A DNA stretch of 19,923 nucleotides from Staphylococcus saccharolyticus (GCF_900458815.1 NZ_UHDZ01000002.1:1-19923), one strand, 5' to 3'. Shown: positions 7,172 through 13,883, counted from the stretch's first letter. The notes: a model not told the origin generated them from the sequence alone. Numbers and translations: made by a program.

Positions 7172-7236
7172 AACGAAAATGATTAACAATTAATGCACCA
7201 ATCCCCACACTACTGCAATAGTGTGGGGATTTTTTC
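7172..7236 (+). ncRNA. Type I antitoxin RNA (RNAII/SprA1as-like)
   Basis: About 65 nt from the predicted start to the terminator, the size of the par RNAII of pAD1. Its 5' part repeats AACGAAAATGATTA (7172-7185) and AATGCACC (7192-7199), which recur at 7340-7353 and 7361-7368, antisense to the translation start region of the toxin. The RNA can therefore pair in trans with the toxin mRNA start and also overlaps its 3' terminator, the organisation of Fst/par-type systems. No ORF is expected in it. Confidence 0.7.
7200..7236. terminator. Bidirectional terminator shared by toxin mRNA and antitoxin RNA
   Basis: A perfect 13-bp stem (7200-7212 / 7219-7231) with a 6-nt loop, followed by a T run on the + strand; the minus strand is preceded by A-rich sequence and can use the same stem for the convergent toxin transcript. 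Confidence 0.85.
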
Positions 7237-7264
7237 GATGCTGGCTTATAAAGTCGCCTATTAA

Positions 7265-7357
7265 TTATTTGTTGCGTTTACTAAGCCAATAAGTATAATA
7301 CGCAACAGCACAGCCACTGATGACTGGTGCTATGATGTGAACGAAAATGATTAGCAA
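7265..7357 (-). CDS. Fst/PepA1-family type I toxin peptide
   Basis: A 30-aa peptide read on the minus strand from TTG 7357: a hydrophobic membrane-spanning helix LIIFVHIIAPVISGC (2-16), then AVAYYTYWLSKRNK ending in a basic tail. It resembles staphylococcal PepA1 (SprA1) and enterococcal Fst, short peptides that insert into the membrane and damage it when free of antitoxin. GGAGGT lies 8 nt upstream. The leader (about 7366-7400) contains a CGCC..GGCG hairpin and a CTCTC stretch complementary to GAGAG next to the binding site, so the initiation region is probably occluded until the RNA is processed. Role: plasmid stabilisation by post-segregational killing. It is too short for ordinary ORF calling. 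Confidence 0.85.
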   Translation of the reverse strand: MLIIFVHIIAPVISGCAVAYYTYWLSKRNK

Positions 7358-7412
7358 AGTAATGCACCTCCTCTCTTCGTCAATTGACGCCTGAGAGATA
7401 GGCGACTCATAT

Positions 7413-7418
7413 ATTATA
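7413..7418 (-). promoter_or_regulatory. -10 element of the toxin mRNA promoter
   Basis: On the minus strand TATAAT is read at 7418-7413, upstream of the structured leader. A convincing -35 is not obvious. Confidence 0.45.
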
Positions 7419-7597
7419 TCATCTCTGAATATTCGATAATAGATAACTTCCGATATGTGATTTTATGTTATGCATTGATATTTATTTCTACAAAATCCAG
7501 AGACAAAAAAGATAATTTATAAGTATATTTCAAGTTTATTATAGTGCTTAAATACATCTCAAATAAGTAAATAAGTGTACTTAATTTAACCGTCTCT

Positions 7598-7647
7598 TTG
7601 ACAGACAATTAAAATGAGTATAATGACACATTGTGTAGGTTACACAA
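7598..7647 (+). promoter_or_regulatory. Promoter with overlapping operator-like dyad upstream of the small membrane protein
   Basis: Consensus hexamers TTGACA (7598-7603) and TATAAT (7619-7624) are separated by 15 bp, short but otherwise perfect. Just downstream, at the expected transcription start, is a 7-bp dyad TTGTGTA-GGT-TACACAA (7631-7647), a typical repressor-binding arrangement. The nearest + strand gene begins at 7830, leaving a leader of about 200 nt. Confidence 0.5.
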
Positions 7648-7673
7648 CTCTAAACTGAAAACAAGATAAAAAA

Positions 7674-7799
7674 TTAAACTAAAAAGAAAGAAATAGTTTG
7701 AATAACAACTTGTGCAATCCATCCAGGAACTCCAATGCTCTTTAACCAATCTGTAGCAGCCTCTTCAATACTACCTGTAAAATTTGGTTTGTCAAATAC
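7674..7799 (-). pseudogene. 5'-truncated remnant of a small amphipathic peptide gene
   Basis: A 42-codon open frame with no ATG, GTG or TTG, bounded upstream by an in-frame stop. It encodes a plausible peptide: acidic start, then AATDWLKSIGVPGWIAQ and a hydrophobic C-terminus IQTISFFLV. The helix-GVPGW-helix look recalls small membrane-active peptides or bacteriocins, but I recognise no specific family. It is antisense to the leader of the membrane-protein gene at 7830. Confidence 0.3.
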
Positions 7800-7829
7800 A
7801 ACTTATCATTAATTTATAGGAGAAAAAAC

Positions 7830-8108
7830 ATGGTACTTTTAATTTACGAAATCTTATTATTTTTAATAATTTCATTCTCATATTTTTTAATTCAAAATGG
7901 TTTTATGGAAATACATTTTGGAATCTTCGCTTCAATATTCGGAATGTTTACAGCAAATTTGTTTATGTATTACATGCTTCTATATAAAAGTCCAGAATAC
8001 AAGGACAAGAAAACATTAAACATTTTTATAAACTTAATCAATCTAGTAATAATTATTGTTAGTCTAATAATGCTAATTTTGTTAACCATAAAATTAATAC
8101 AGAATTAG
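7830..8108 (+). CDS. Small integral membrane protein of unknown function
   Basis: 92 aa, very hydrophobic, with about three membrane segments: residues 3-22, 29-51 and 65-90. A short polar loop with YKSPEYKDKK (53-62) lies between segments two and three. ATG 7830 has a good AGGAG about 8 nt upstream. No catalytic motif is visible. Proteins of this size and shape on plasmids are often bacteriocin immunity proteins or components of small membrane systems, and the neighbouring peptide remnant on the opposite strand fits that idea only loosely. The gene stands alone; the next coding trace begins about 130 nt downstream. Confidence 0.6.
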   Translation: MVLLIYEILLFLIISFSYFLIQNGFMEIHFGIFASIFGMFTANLFMYYMLLYKSPEYKDKKTLNIFINLINLVIIIVSLIMLILLTIKLIQN

Positions 8109-8176
8109 CATTGAAATTATTTTATTGATGTTGTTTTTTTAAACTCTTAACCATCCCAAAAATAAGTAAGGGTAAA

Positions 8177-8209
8177 AAATATTTTAATCTCTCTTTGATT
8201 AAAATATTT
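8177..8209. repeat. 13-bp perfect inverted repeat, possible terminator
   Basis: Arms 8177-8189 and 8197-8209, 7-nt loop, 68 nt after the membrane protein gene. It is AT-only apart from one G/C pair and has no clear T run, so it is a weak terminator candidate. Confidence 0.4.
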
Positions 8210-8237
8210 GATTAAATAGTCTAATAATTTAACAATA

Positions 8238-8544
8238 GGCCATGAGAAAGATGCAGAAATTGTTAACAATTTAGAACAAGGATTATATCGAAAACGTATG
8301 TTAAGTTACGGTGAACCGCTTAAACAAAAACATAAACTTTTTAAATTTAGATGATGCTGAAGATGGTAATTTAATTCAAACAAATGATAAAGATAAAACA
8401 ACTAATGAAAAAGAAAAAGTACATTCAATTACAACAATTTGGAATTTTGAAAAGCAAAATTACTTCTTAAAAAAATGTAGAGTTAGCGAAAAAATTATTA
8501 ACTTTTTGAAAGACTTTTATAAAAATGACTACCTTATTTATTGA
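8238..8544 (+). pseudogene. Remnant of an unidentified plasmid gene, probably frameshifted
   Basis: Two frames look coding. The first, from 8238, encodes GHEKDAEIVNNLEQGLYRKR and continues with MLSYGEPLKQKHKLFKFR before its stop near 8352; it has no start codon. The second, with a GTG at 8311 but no good binding site, encodes 77 aa rich in Asn, Lys and Asp and ends at 8544, three bases before a strong hairpin. The simplest reading is one decayed gene whose 3' end and terminator survive, with a frameshift near 8330. Alternatively the 77-aa ORF is a small real gene. I do not recognise the family. Confidence 0.35.
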
Positions 8545-8546
8545 TT

Positions 8547-8592
8547 TTGTCTCCCAAATGGCTACCTTCTTAGGTAGCCATTTGGGAGACAA
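8547..8592. terminator. 20-bp perfect hairpin (terminator)
   Basis: Perfect arms 8547-8566 and 8573-8592 with loop TTCTTA, followed by TTTT. The GC-containing core GGTAGCCATTT recurs once more at 8627-8637. It closes the coding trace at 8544 and may act in both directions. Confidence 0.65.
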
Positions 8593-9467
8593 TTTTAAAA
8601 TTAGGGGGTGTTTTTGTATCTATATGGTAGCCATTTTTTAGTTTTACCTCGGATTTATACACAGATTTAGGAATCCTTTTTGACACTGTCAAATAAACCA
8701 TCTCTAACGAAAATGGATACCGAATGGAGACGTTTTTGTGTAGGATTTCCTTATGCTCTTAAAAATACTAAAGTTGCATTATACATCTATTTCTCCAGTT
8801 TTTAGTTTTTCTATTAAGAAGATTCATCAATATAAAAACTTCATTTGGCCTTTTAAAAGTTTTGAAAAATAAATTTTAAAGTACTTTATAGCTTCTCTGT
8901 TGAACGAAAAAATTTCAATTGGTTTTTCGTGGAAAAATTAAATTTCCTAGAAAAGGCTTAAAATGCAAAATAAAAAGACTACTCAAAAAATGAGTAGTCG
9001 AAGAATTACTTCATGTTAAAAGACTTAATGATGAATGCGGATAATACTATATTTTTTACTTTAACACTTATTTATTTTTAGTTCATTCAAAAACTATTCA
9101 ATGGTGAGATTTTTTGTTTTTTTGAAACGAATTTATGCAAAAGTTTAGTTTGTAAAATGAAATTATATTTATTTAGCTCACATTTGCGTTTTAAGAACCA
9201 ATATAAGTTTTAGGTAAATAATACTCATCTTAATTCTTTAAAATTCAAAATAAAGACATTTAAGATTTAAATAATATTTGTGATAAAGCTTTTGAAAAAG
9301 AGTTGCTTCTTTATTTTTTGAGTACTTTAATTTTATTTATTGGTTGGTCAAAAGATATTAAATGATACATTTATGACGAGAAAATTTATTGATGTAGAGG
9401 AAAATTTTTAATTAAACTTAAAGACTGTTAAGACTTCGGAGGCTCAACGTCAATAAGGTAACTTTGA
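8593..9467. other. Long non-coding stretch, probably decayed DNA
   Basis: No ORF with convincing protein character is seen on either strand over 875 nt. Contents I can support: a repeat of the hairpin core at 8627-8637, a 7-bp dyad TTTGACA-C-TGTCAAA (8679-8693), and a minus-strand terminator at 8972-8999. The remainder is AT-rich and may hold untranslated or decayed sequence downstream of the LOG gene. Confidence 0.5.
8972..8999 (-). terminator. Rho-independent terminator for minus-strand transcription
   Basis: A 9-bp perfect stem (8977-8985 / 8991-8999) with a 5-nt loop; read on the minus strand it is followed by TTTTTA. It could end the repA-LOG transcript, though it lies about 470 nt after the LOG stop. 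Confidence 0.6.
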
Positions 9468-10028
9468 TTAATAAGTTCTCACCTTTGGTGCTTTATAGTT
9501 CTTTATAAATTCTTCGATTTCTTTGAAAGATTTTGAAAATAGTATTTTATTTCTATCTTCTTGAGTTAAAAATTCGTTTGAAACCATTTGATCGTAGAAT
9601 TGTTCGATAAGGGAATAATAGTTATTTGTGTTGAAAAAGATACATGGGTTATTGTTTTGTCCAACTCTTGACCATGATACAACTTCAGTTATTTCTTCTA
9701 GAGTTCCTGGACCACCTGGAAGTGCTATACATACGTCCCCTTTTTCTAAAATAACTTCTTTTCTTTCTGACATACTTTCTACGATTATTAGTTCGTCTAA
9801 CTTGTCATGTGCTAGTTCTCTTTGTTGTAAGAACGTAGGCATTACACCGATTGTTTTTCCGTTATTATGTATTACAGTATTTGCAATTGTTCCCATTAAT
9901 CCTGCATTCCCGCCACCGAAAACTAAAGTGTGATTATTTTTAGCTATCCATTCACCTAATTGAATTGCATTATTTTCGTATTCTTTTTTGTTTCCTTTGC
10001 TTGCTCCACAATAAACTATAATATTCAT
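9468..10028 (-). CDS. LOG-family (TIGR00730) Rossmann-fold protein, probable nucleotide phosphoribohydrolase
   Basis: 186 aa, full length for the family. The diagnostic PGGxGTxxE motif is PGGPGTLEE (104-112), preceded by the conserved SMSERK (85-90); GGGNAGLMG (38-46) is the nucleotide-binding loop. These proteins hydrolyse nucleoside 5'-monophosphates such as cytokinin ribotides to base plus ribose phosphate; older annotations call them lysine decarboxylases, which is wrong. ATG 10028 has an AAAGGAGT site upstream. It is third in a minus-strand series after repA and a 68-aa ORF and often accompanies such rep genes on staphylococcal plasmids. Its benefit to the plasmid is unknown. Confidence 0.88.
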   Translation of the reverse strand: MNIIVYCGASKGNKKEYENNAIQLGEWIAKNNHTLVFGGGNAGLMGTIANTVIHNNGKTIGVMPTFLQQRELAHDKLDELIIVESMSERKEVILEKGDVCIALPGGPGTLEEITEVVSWSRVGQNNNPCIFFNTNNYYSLIEQFYDQMVSNEFLTQEDRNKILFSKSFKEIEEFIKNYKAPKVRTY

Positions 10029-10047
10029 TTTTATTACTCCTTTTTTC

Positions 10048-10254
10048 TTATGTTATTAAACTAGGAGGGACCATTTTGAAACGAGTAAAACGAGTTTCTT
10101 CTTGTCTTGATACTATATAGAAATAGCTCAATAACACACCTCCAAAAAGTTGAGTTCTCAATCTATCTTTCTTGATTAATATTCTAAGGTTTTTAAGAAG
10201 TTCTTTTTTATCTCCTGTTTTAACAATGATACTATGATGTATTTTTATTCTCAC
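10048..10254 (-). CDS. Small basic hypothetical protein downstream of repA
   Basis: 68 aa, rich in Lys and Arg, with a short hydrophobic stretch FGGVLLSYFYIV (37-48) and a C-terminus ending FKMVPPSLIT. The only in-frame start giving this length is GTG 10254, which lies 3 nt after the RepA stop and lacks a clear binding site, so translation would rely on coupling to repA. I recognise no domain. Its position between repA and the LOG gene is the only support that it is real; it could be a decayed reading frame. Confidence 0.4.
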   Translation of the reverse strand: MRIKIHHSIIVKTGDKKELLKNLRILIKKDRLRTQLFGGVLLSYFYIVSRQEETRFTRFKMVPPSLIT

Positions 10255-10257
10255 AAA

Positions 10258-11226
10258 TTATTTAAATTTTTCATGGAAAATATTGTACTTAGATATGTTT
10301 TGACGACGCATATTTAACGCATGTTTTTCTTCTAGTTCTGATTTAATCGATTGCATTAAATAACCTTGCATAGCTTCAACAGATTCATTTTTTTGTAATA
10401 ACATAGCTTTAAAACGTTTTAAGACACTGACAATTTCAAACTCAACTTCTTCTAAACGATAATATGTATCATGTGTATTATTAAAAGATTTCTTTCCTTT
10501 AAGTAAGATACTTTTAATAATACGAATCTCTCTAATTTCAAAATTGCTTAGATAATCTTTAATTTGATTTGGTAGTTCTTCGAGTATTTGAAATTTTAAA
10601 GCATCATTATTAAATTTAGTATTTTTATGATTTGTATGATTCGAATATGTTTTGGTTGAAGTATCATTCAAGTCATTCATATCATTATTATTAGTCTTTA
10701 TATGGTCAGTATTATTAAGTTCAGTATCATTATTGTATTCTTTTGATATGTCATGAGATATCTTATTAATATTTCTTGACGTATCATTATCATATTTCTG
10801 GATGTATGATAATGATACGTCCTTGTTATATCGGTCTTCTACATCATTTTCTTGTTTTAAAATATAGTATACGTCAGTCTCTGTTACTTCCGGCTTTTTA
10901 ATATATAATTTATTAGGTTTATTTAAACCAACTCTTATTTGACTAAATAAATTAGCTTGAGCTAATTCTTTTTTTATTTTTGATAATTTATTTGGACTAC
11001 TAATATTTAATATCGACTTGAGTTTTTCATTGGTATAAATAAAAAATATATCTCCATTTTCATCTACCCAGTTATTTCTTATAGATAAATCTAAACGATC
11101 TCTCAATATCGACCAAGTTATTTTGGCATCATTAGACAAATTAGTATATTTAGGATTAGTAAAAAATACTTTAGGTAATTGATAGAATTTCTCTTTTTGG
11201 ATTTCTTTAATGTTAAAGTTTGACAT
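10258..11226 (-). CDS. repA: Plasmid replication initiator RepA (RepA_N family, pSK1/pSK41 type)
   Basis: 322 aa. The N-terminal domain (about residues 14-115), with YQLPKVFFTNPKYTNLSNDAK followed by ITWSILRDRLDLS and a wing around IFFIYTNEKLKSIL, is the RepA_N winged-helix DNA-binding domain that recognises repeats inside its own gene in theta-replicating staphylococcal plasmids. A variable Asn/Thr/Asp-rich linker spans about 145-205 and a charged C-terminal host-interaction domain follows. The origin is therefore probably inside this CDS (linker region). The leader carries an antisense RNA and a hairpin that covers the ribosome binding site, so copy number is controlled by a countertranscribed RNA. 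Confidence 0.92.
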   Translation of the reverse strand: MSNFNIKEIQKEKFYQLPKVFFTNPKYTNLSNDAKITWSILRDRLDLSIRNNWVDENGDIFFIYTNEKLKSILNISSPNKLSKIKKELAQANLFSQIRVGLNKPNKLYIKKPEVTETDVYYILKQENDVEDRYNKDVSLSYIQKYDNDTSRNINKISHDISKEYNNDTELNNTDHIKTNNNDMNDLNDTSTKTYSNHTNHKNTKFNNDALKFQILEELPNQIKDYLSNFEIREIRIIKSILLKGKKSFNNTHDTYYRLEEVEFEIVSVLKRFKAMLLQKNESVEAMQGYLMQSIKSELEEKHALNMRRQNISKYNIFHEKFK

Positions 11227-11232
11227 AGAAAA

Positions 11233-11264
11233 ACCTCTTTCATATTTAAGTTTTGAAAAGAGGT
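11233..11264 (-). promoter_or_regulatory. repA translation-initiation hairpin
   Basis: ACCTCTTTC (11233-11241) pairs with GAAAAGAGGT (11255-11264) with a single bulged A. Read on the minus strand the promoter-distal arm is the repA ribosome binding site, so the hairpin masks it; this matches the known leader logic of pSK41-type repA control. Confidence 0.65.
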
Positions 11265-11301
11265 AATAAAAAAGTTATAAGTATGTTTATATGTATTCGA
11301 C

Positions 11302-11330
11302 TTGCACTAATAATTCTTAGTATATATAAT
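11302..11330 (+). promoter_or_regulatory. Promoter of the repA antisense RNA
   Basis: TTGCAC (11302-11307), 17-bp spacer, perfect TATAAT (11325-11330), on the strand opposite to repA and firing away from it into the repA leader. Confidence 0.7.
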
Positions 11331-11336
11331 AAGATT

Positions 11337-11415
11337 ATAACAACTATATAAACAAACAAAGCACTTGTTTTATTACCGAAGAGACTTGACTATTCCCGTA
11401 GTCAGGTCTCTTTAT
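11337..11415 (+). ncRNA. Countertranscribed RNA (RNAI) controlling repA
   Basis: Predicted from the promoter above to a terminator formed by arms 11379-11392 and 11399-11412 (14 bp with one G-U), loop TTCCCG, followed by TTTATA. It is fully complementary to the repA mRNA leader, where the same sequence forms the target hairpin. About 79 nt. In related plasmids such RNA favours the leader form that hides the repA start. Confidence 0.7.
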
Positions 11416-11418
11416 ATA

Positions 11419-11449
11419 TTTATAGTAACACTTTTTAAAGGTTTGTTAA
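11419..11449 (-). promoter_or_regulatory. Candidate repA promoter
   Basis: Read on the minus strand, a TATAAA -10 (11424-11419) lies just upstream of the leader hairpin; the best -35 is TTAACA (11449-11444) with a poor 19-bp spacing. Position is right for a transcript covering the whole antisense target. Confidence 0.35.
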
Positions 11450-11698
11450 ATTGTTTATATGCATTTGATTGTATGTATTTTAAAAATAATATTCTCATAT
11501 ACAGAAGTCTATAATATATATAACGTATAAACCTATATAACACCAGATATATCAAGTATAAATGATATATATATGCGAAACGATTTTTATACGATTATAT
11601 GTAAAACTATATATAAATTTTCTATAAAACAATGTACTTACAAGTATAGAAGGTATATAATGGTATAAATATTATATATAATTATATGGAGGCATTAT
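11450..11698. other. AT-rich par upstream region, possible centromere-like site
   Basis: About 250 nt without genes between the divergent repA and par genes. It is dominated by TATATA runs, with approximate repeats such as GTATAAACCTATATAA near 11525 and GTAAAACTATATATAA near 11601. A TATAAT at 11656-11661 may be the par -10. Single-protein Par systems of the pSK1 type act on DNA just upstream of par. Confidence 0.4.
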
Positions 11699-12319
11699 AT
11701 GAAGAGTATGAAGCAAATCGCTGATGAATTAAACGTAACAAAGATGACTGTTTATAATAATGCTAAAAAAGCAAATGTGAAATTTCAAAAGATTGAAAAC
11801 GTAAATTATTTATCTGCCGAAGATGAAATTATAATAGCTAATAGAATTAAAAAAAATCAAAATAAAAGTGATTACTTCGATAATGAAAAAAAGGTAGAAA
11901 CCAAACCCAACAATGATAGTTCTGTAAAAGATGAAACGATAAAGCATTTATATAACCAACTAGATATATATAAAGAGCAGTCAAACAGAGATAAAGAACA
12001 GATAAAGACATTGAATAGACTTCTAGAAAATCAACAAATATTAGCTTTAGAAAGTAATAAAAAGATTCAAAAACTAGAAAGTCAATTAGAAGAAGAAAAA
12101 CAGCTTAATTATTCTTTTGATACATCGACTAATGATAGACAGAATATTAATCTGCAAGAAGCAACTTTTACTGAAGAATCTCAAAATATCAACCAACAAC
12201 AAAAGAAACGCCAACCAACAGACATAGAAATTGAAAATAATGATGTCAATAAAGAGAAGAAAAACGGAGAAGAAGCAACACCTAAAAAAGGACTTTGGAA
12301 CCGCCTGTTTGGTAATTAA
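11699..12319 (+). CDS. par: Plasmid partitioning/stability protein Par (pSK1 type, DUF536)
   Basis: 206 aa with the three-part layout of pSK1 Par: an N-terminal helix-turn-helix (about 3-25, MKQIADELNVTKMTVYNNAK), a central coiled coil (about 77-137, DETIKHLYNQLDIYKEQ through KLESQLEEEKQ), and a polar tail ending KKGLWNRLFGN. pSK1 Par promotes plasmid segregation without a partner ATPase. ATG 11699 follows GGAGG (11688-11692) with 6-nt spacing. Divergent from repA, the standard arrangement in this plasmid family. It is somewhat shorter than pSK1 Par (about 245 aa), with the difference in the variable linker. Confidence 0.88.
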   Translation: MKSMKQIADELNVTKMTVYNNAKKANVKFQKIENVNYLSAEDEIIIANRIKKNQNKSDYFDNEKKVETKPNNDSSVKDETIKHLYNQLDIYKEQSNRDKEQIKTLNRLLENQQILALESNKKIQKLESQLEEEKQLNYSFDTSTNDRQNINLQEATFTEESQNINQQQKKRQPTDIEIENNDVNKEKKNGEEATPKKGLWNRLFGN

Positions 12320-12327
12320 TGATAAGT

Positions 12328-12366
12328 AAAAGGGACGACAAATTATAAACTTATTGTCCTTTTTAT
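12328..12366 (+). terminator. Probable par terminator
   Basis: AAAAGGGAC (from 12328) can pair with GTCCTTTTT (12357-12365) across about 20 nt, with ACAA/TTGT extending the stem imperfectly, followed by a T run. It lies within 50 nt of the par stop. Confidence 0.55.
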
Positions 12367-12401
12367 AAAGAAACTTTCTGATAATCGTAGCCTATGTAAA
12401 G

Positions 12402-13197
12402 GGTTCTGTTGCAAAGTTAATTTTATAGTATAATTTTAACAAAAAAAGGAGCCTTCTCTATGAATTATTTTAGATATAAGAAATTTAATAAAGACGTAAT
12501 CACTGTAGCCGTTGGCTACTACCTAAGATACGCACTTAGTTATCGTGATATATCTGAAATATTAAGCAAACGTGGTGTTAACGTTCATCATTCAACGATC
12601 TACCGTTGGGTTCAAGAATATGCTCCTATTTTGTATCAAATTTGGAAGAAAAAGCATAAAAAAGCCTATTATAAATGGCGTGTTGATGAGACATACATCA
12701 AAATAAAAGGAAAATGGTGCTATTTATATCGTGCAATTGATACAGATGGTCATACATTGATATTTGGTTACATAACAAACAAGATAATCATTCAGCATAT
12801 GCGTTTATTAAATGACTTATTAAACAATTTGGTAAGCCTCGAATGATGATTACCGACCAGGCACCTTCAACGAAGGTGGCAATGTCTAAATTGATTAAAA
12901 ATTTTAAACTTAAACCTAACTGTCATTGTACTTCTAAATATCTTAATAACTTCATTGAGCATAATCACCGTCATATTAAAGTGAGAAAGAAAGACAAGGT
13001 ATCAAAGTATCAATATGGCAAAGAATATTTTAAAAGGTATTGAATGTATTTACGGTCTATATAAAAGAATTGTAGGCTTCTTCAGATTTATGGATTTTCG
13101 CTGTTCTACGAAATTAGTCACATGTTGGTCAGTTAAGAGAACACTACCATGTTAAAATGATAATCAGTTATACTTTTTCTGACTTTGCAACAGAACC
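12402..13197 (+). mobile_element. IS431/IS257-like insertion sequence (IS6 family), decayed
   Basis: About 796 bp bounded by 16-bp perfect terminal inverted repeats, GGTTCTGTTGCAAAGT at 12402-12417 and its complement at 13182-13197, the ends of IS431/IS257. The size equals that of intact copies (about 790 bp), yet the transposase is broken in several places. The flanking 8-mers (12394-12401 and 13198-13205) do not match, so no target duplication is visible; the copy probably took part in replicon fusion or recombination and lost one flank. Confidence 0.93.
12460..13136 (+). pseudogene. tnp: IS431-type DDE transposase pseudogene
   Basis: The first 100 residues are normal (MNYFRYKKFNKDVITVAVGYY start, HTH in YRDISEILS, first catalytic Asp in RVDETYIK). 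Near 12757 one base is missing, shifting the frame; the correct frame then meets a TGA near 12806 and resumes in ITDQAPS (second Asp, about 12846-12866) and NNFIEHNHRHIK (Glu). A 4-base AAAG duplication near 12985-12992 shifts it again before the C-terminus, whose stop in the original frame is at 13134-13136. The catalytic triad is spread over different frames, so no active enzyme is made. ATG 12460 follows AAAGGAG. Confidence 0.9.
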
Positions 13198-13256
13198 AGT
13201 GAAAATATGTTCTCCTACATTTACAATTGATGTATTTCGCGATAATCTATTAATGA

Positions 13257-13338
13257 AATAACTAATGAAAACATGTAAAAAAACCTCCAACCGTCGCCTC
13301 GGTATGGGAGGTTTTTTTACATGTTTTCATTAGTTATT
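13257..13338. repeat. 32-bp perfect inverted repeat with terminator character
   Basis: Arms 13257-13288 and 13307-13338 are perfectly complementary, enclosing an 18-nt loop that itself contains ACCG/CGGT. The inner 14 bp read AAAAAAACCTCC... / GGAGGTTTTTTT, a classic bidirectional terminator, but the extra 18 bp of outer stem are unusual for a terminator. It lies 60 nt beyond the IS end, between plasmid backbone and the right biosynthetic arm. Confidence 0.85.
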
Positions 13339-13539
13339 GTGTTTGTTCTTAAGGTGTACAATGTACATCATTATAAGTTCACTCAGCACATTAGATATAA
13401 GTGTACTCAAGAATAACATTAATGTATATAATATTTATTTTGATTCATAAATAATTCAGCTGATGACTTCTATCTTATTAATTTTATTGGAATATTAAAT
13501 AGAAATAATAGTAAATATCTAATTAACTAATATAAACAA
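13339..13539. other. Spacer without recognisable genes
   Basis: AT-rich; the only structure noted is a small repeat/dyad TGTACA-A-TGTACA (13355-13367). Confidence 0.4.
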
Positions 13540-13821
13540 TTACAAAGAATTTTCCCTAAATATATATTTGATCAAGAACCTAATGATGGTAAGTAGAAGT
13601 AAAGTTAAGGTCAGAAAAAGTGGGATATAAAAAATAAATCCTAAAAGATTACAACGTATAGTTGTAAAAGAACAAAACTCAAAAATAATTACACAACCCC
13701 AAAAGGCACTTAAGTTAGAACAAGAGATAAATAAAAAAGAAAGAAAAATAAGAAAATTCAAAAAGAAAAGCAAAGGTTTATAAAAAGGATGAAGTCTGAA
13801 AAGAAATATACAGGGCACTGA
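13540..13821 (+). pseudogene. Decayed YjdF-family (DUF2992) gene
   Basis: Fragments in successive + frames match the C-terminal half of YjdF proteins in order: YIFDQEPND (13561-13587), then after stops and a frame change NPKRLQRIVVKEQ and QKALKLEQEINKKERKI (13637-13783), then after a further frame change KSEKKYTGH ending with TGA at 13819-13821. The family reads FGAEP.., NPKRLQRQ.., QEALKLEQEARKKERK.. and ..KKEKHRGH at the same places. Multiple frameshifts and internal stops mean it is dead, and the N-terminus is not recognisable. Function of intact YjdF is not well defined; in some bacteria it is under an azaaromatic-sensing riboswitch. The long hydrophobic minus-strand ORF here is only its shadow. 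Confidence 0.65.
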
Positions 13822-13839
13822 AAGATATAGTGAAAATTT

Positions 13840-13883
13840 AATTTTGTTCGATAAATTATCTATTTAATTTATCGAACAAAATT
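13840..13883 (-). terminator. 19-bp perfect inverted repeat at the end of the rRNA methyltransferase gene
   Basis: Arms 13840-13858 and 13865-13883, 6-nt loop; the stop codon (13856-13858) is inside the stem. Read on the minus strand it is followed by a weak T-rich run. Probably the terminator of the resistance gene. Confidence 0.65.

Noticed and set aside
9016..9081. 22-aa + strand ORF starting MLKDLMMN as a small peptide gene
   Set aside because: No ribosome binding site or promoter, and no recognisable peptide family.
9628..9933. 101-aa + strand ORF inside the LOG gene
   Set aside because: Shadow of a gene with clear LOG motifs; no binding site or recognisable domain.
9468..10028. Lysine decarboxylase
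   Set aside because: Old misannotation of the PGGxGTxxE LOG family; no PLP-binding features.
12402..13197. Active IS431 flanking a composite transposon
   Set aside because: The transposase is broken in three places and no second copy is in the window.
13540..13818. 92-aa hydrophobic ORF on the minus strand as a membrane protein
   Set aside because: It is the antisense shadow of Lys-rich YjdF remnants; poly-A rich coding gives Phe/Leu-rich complement.
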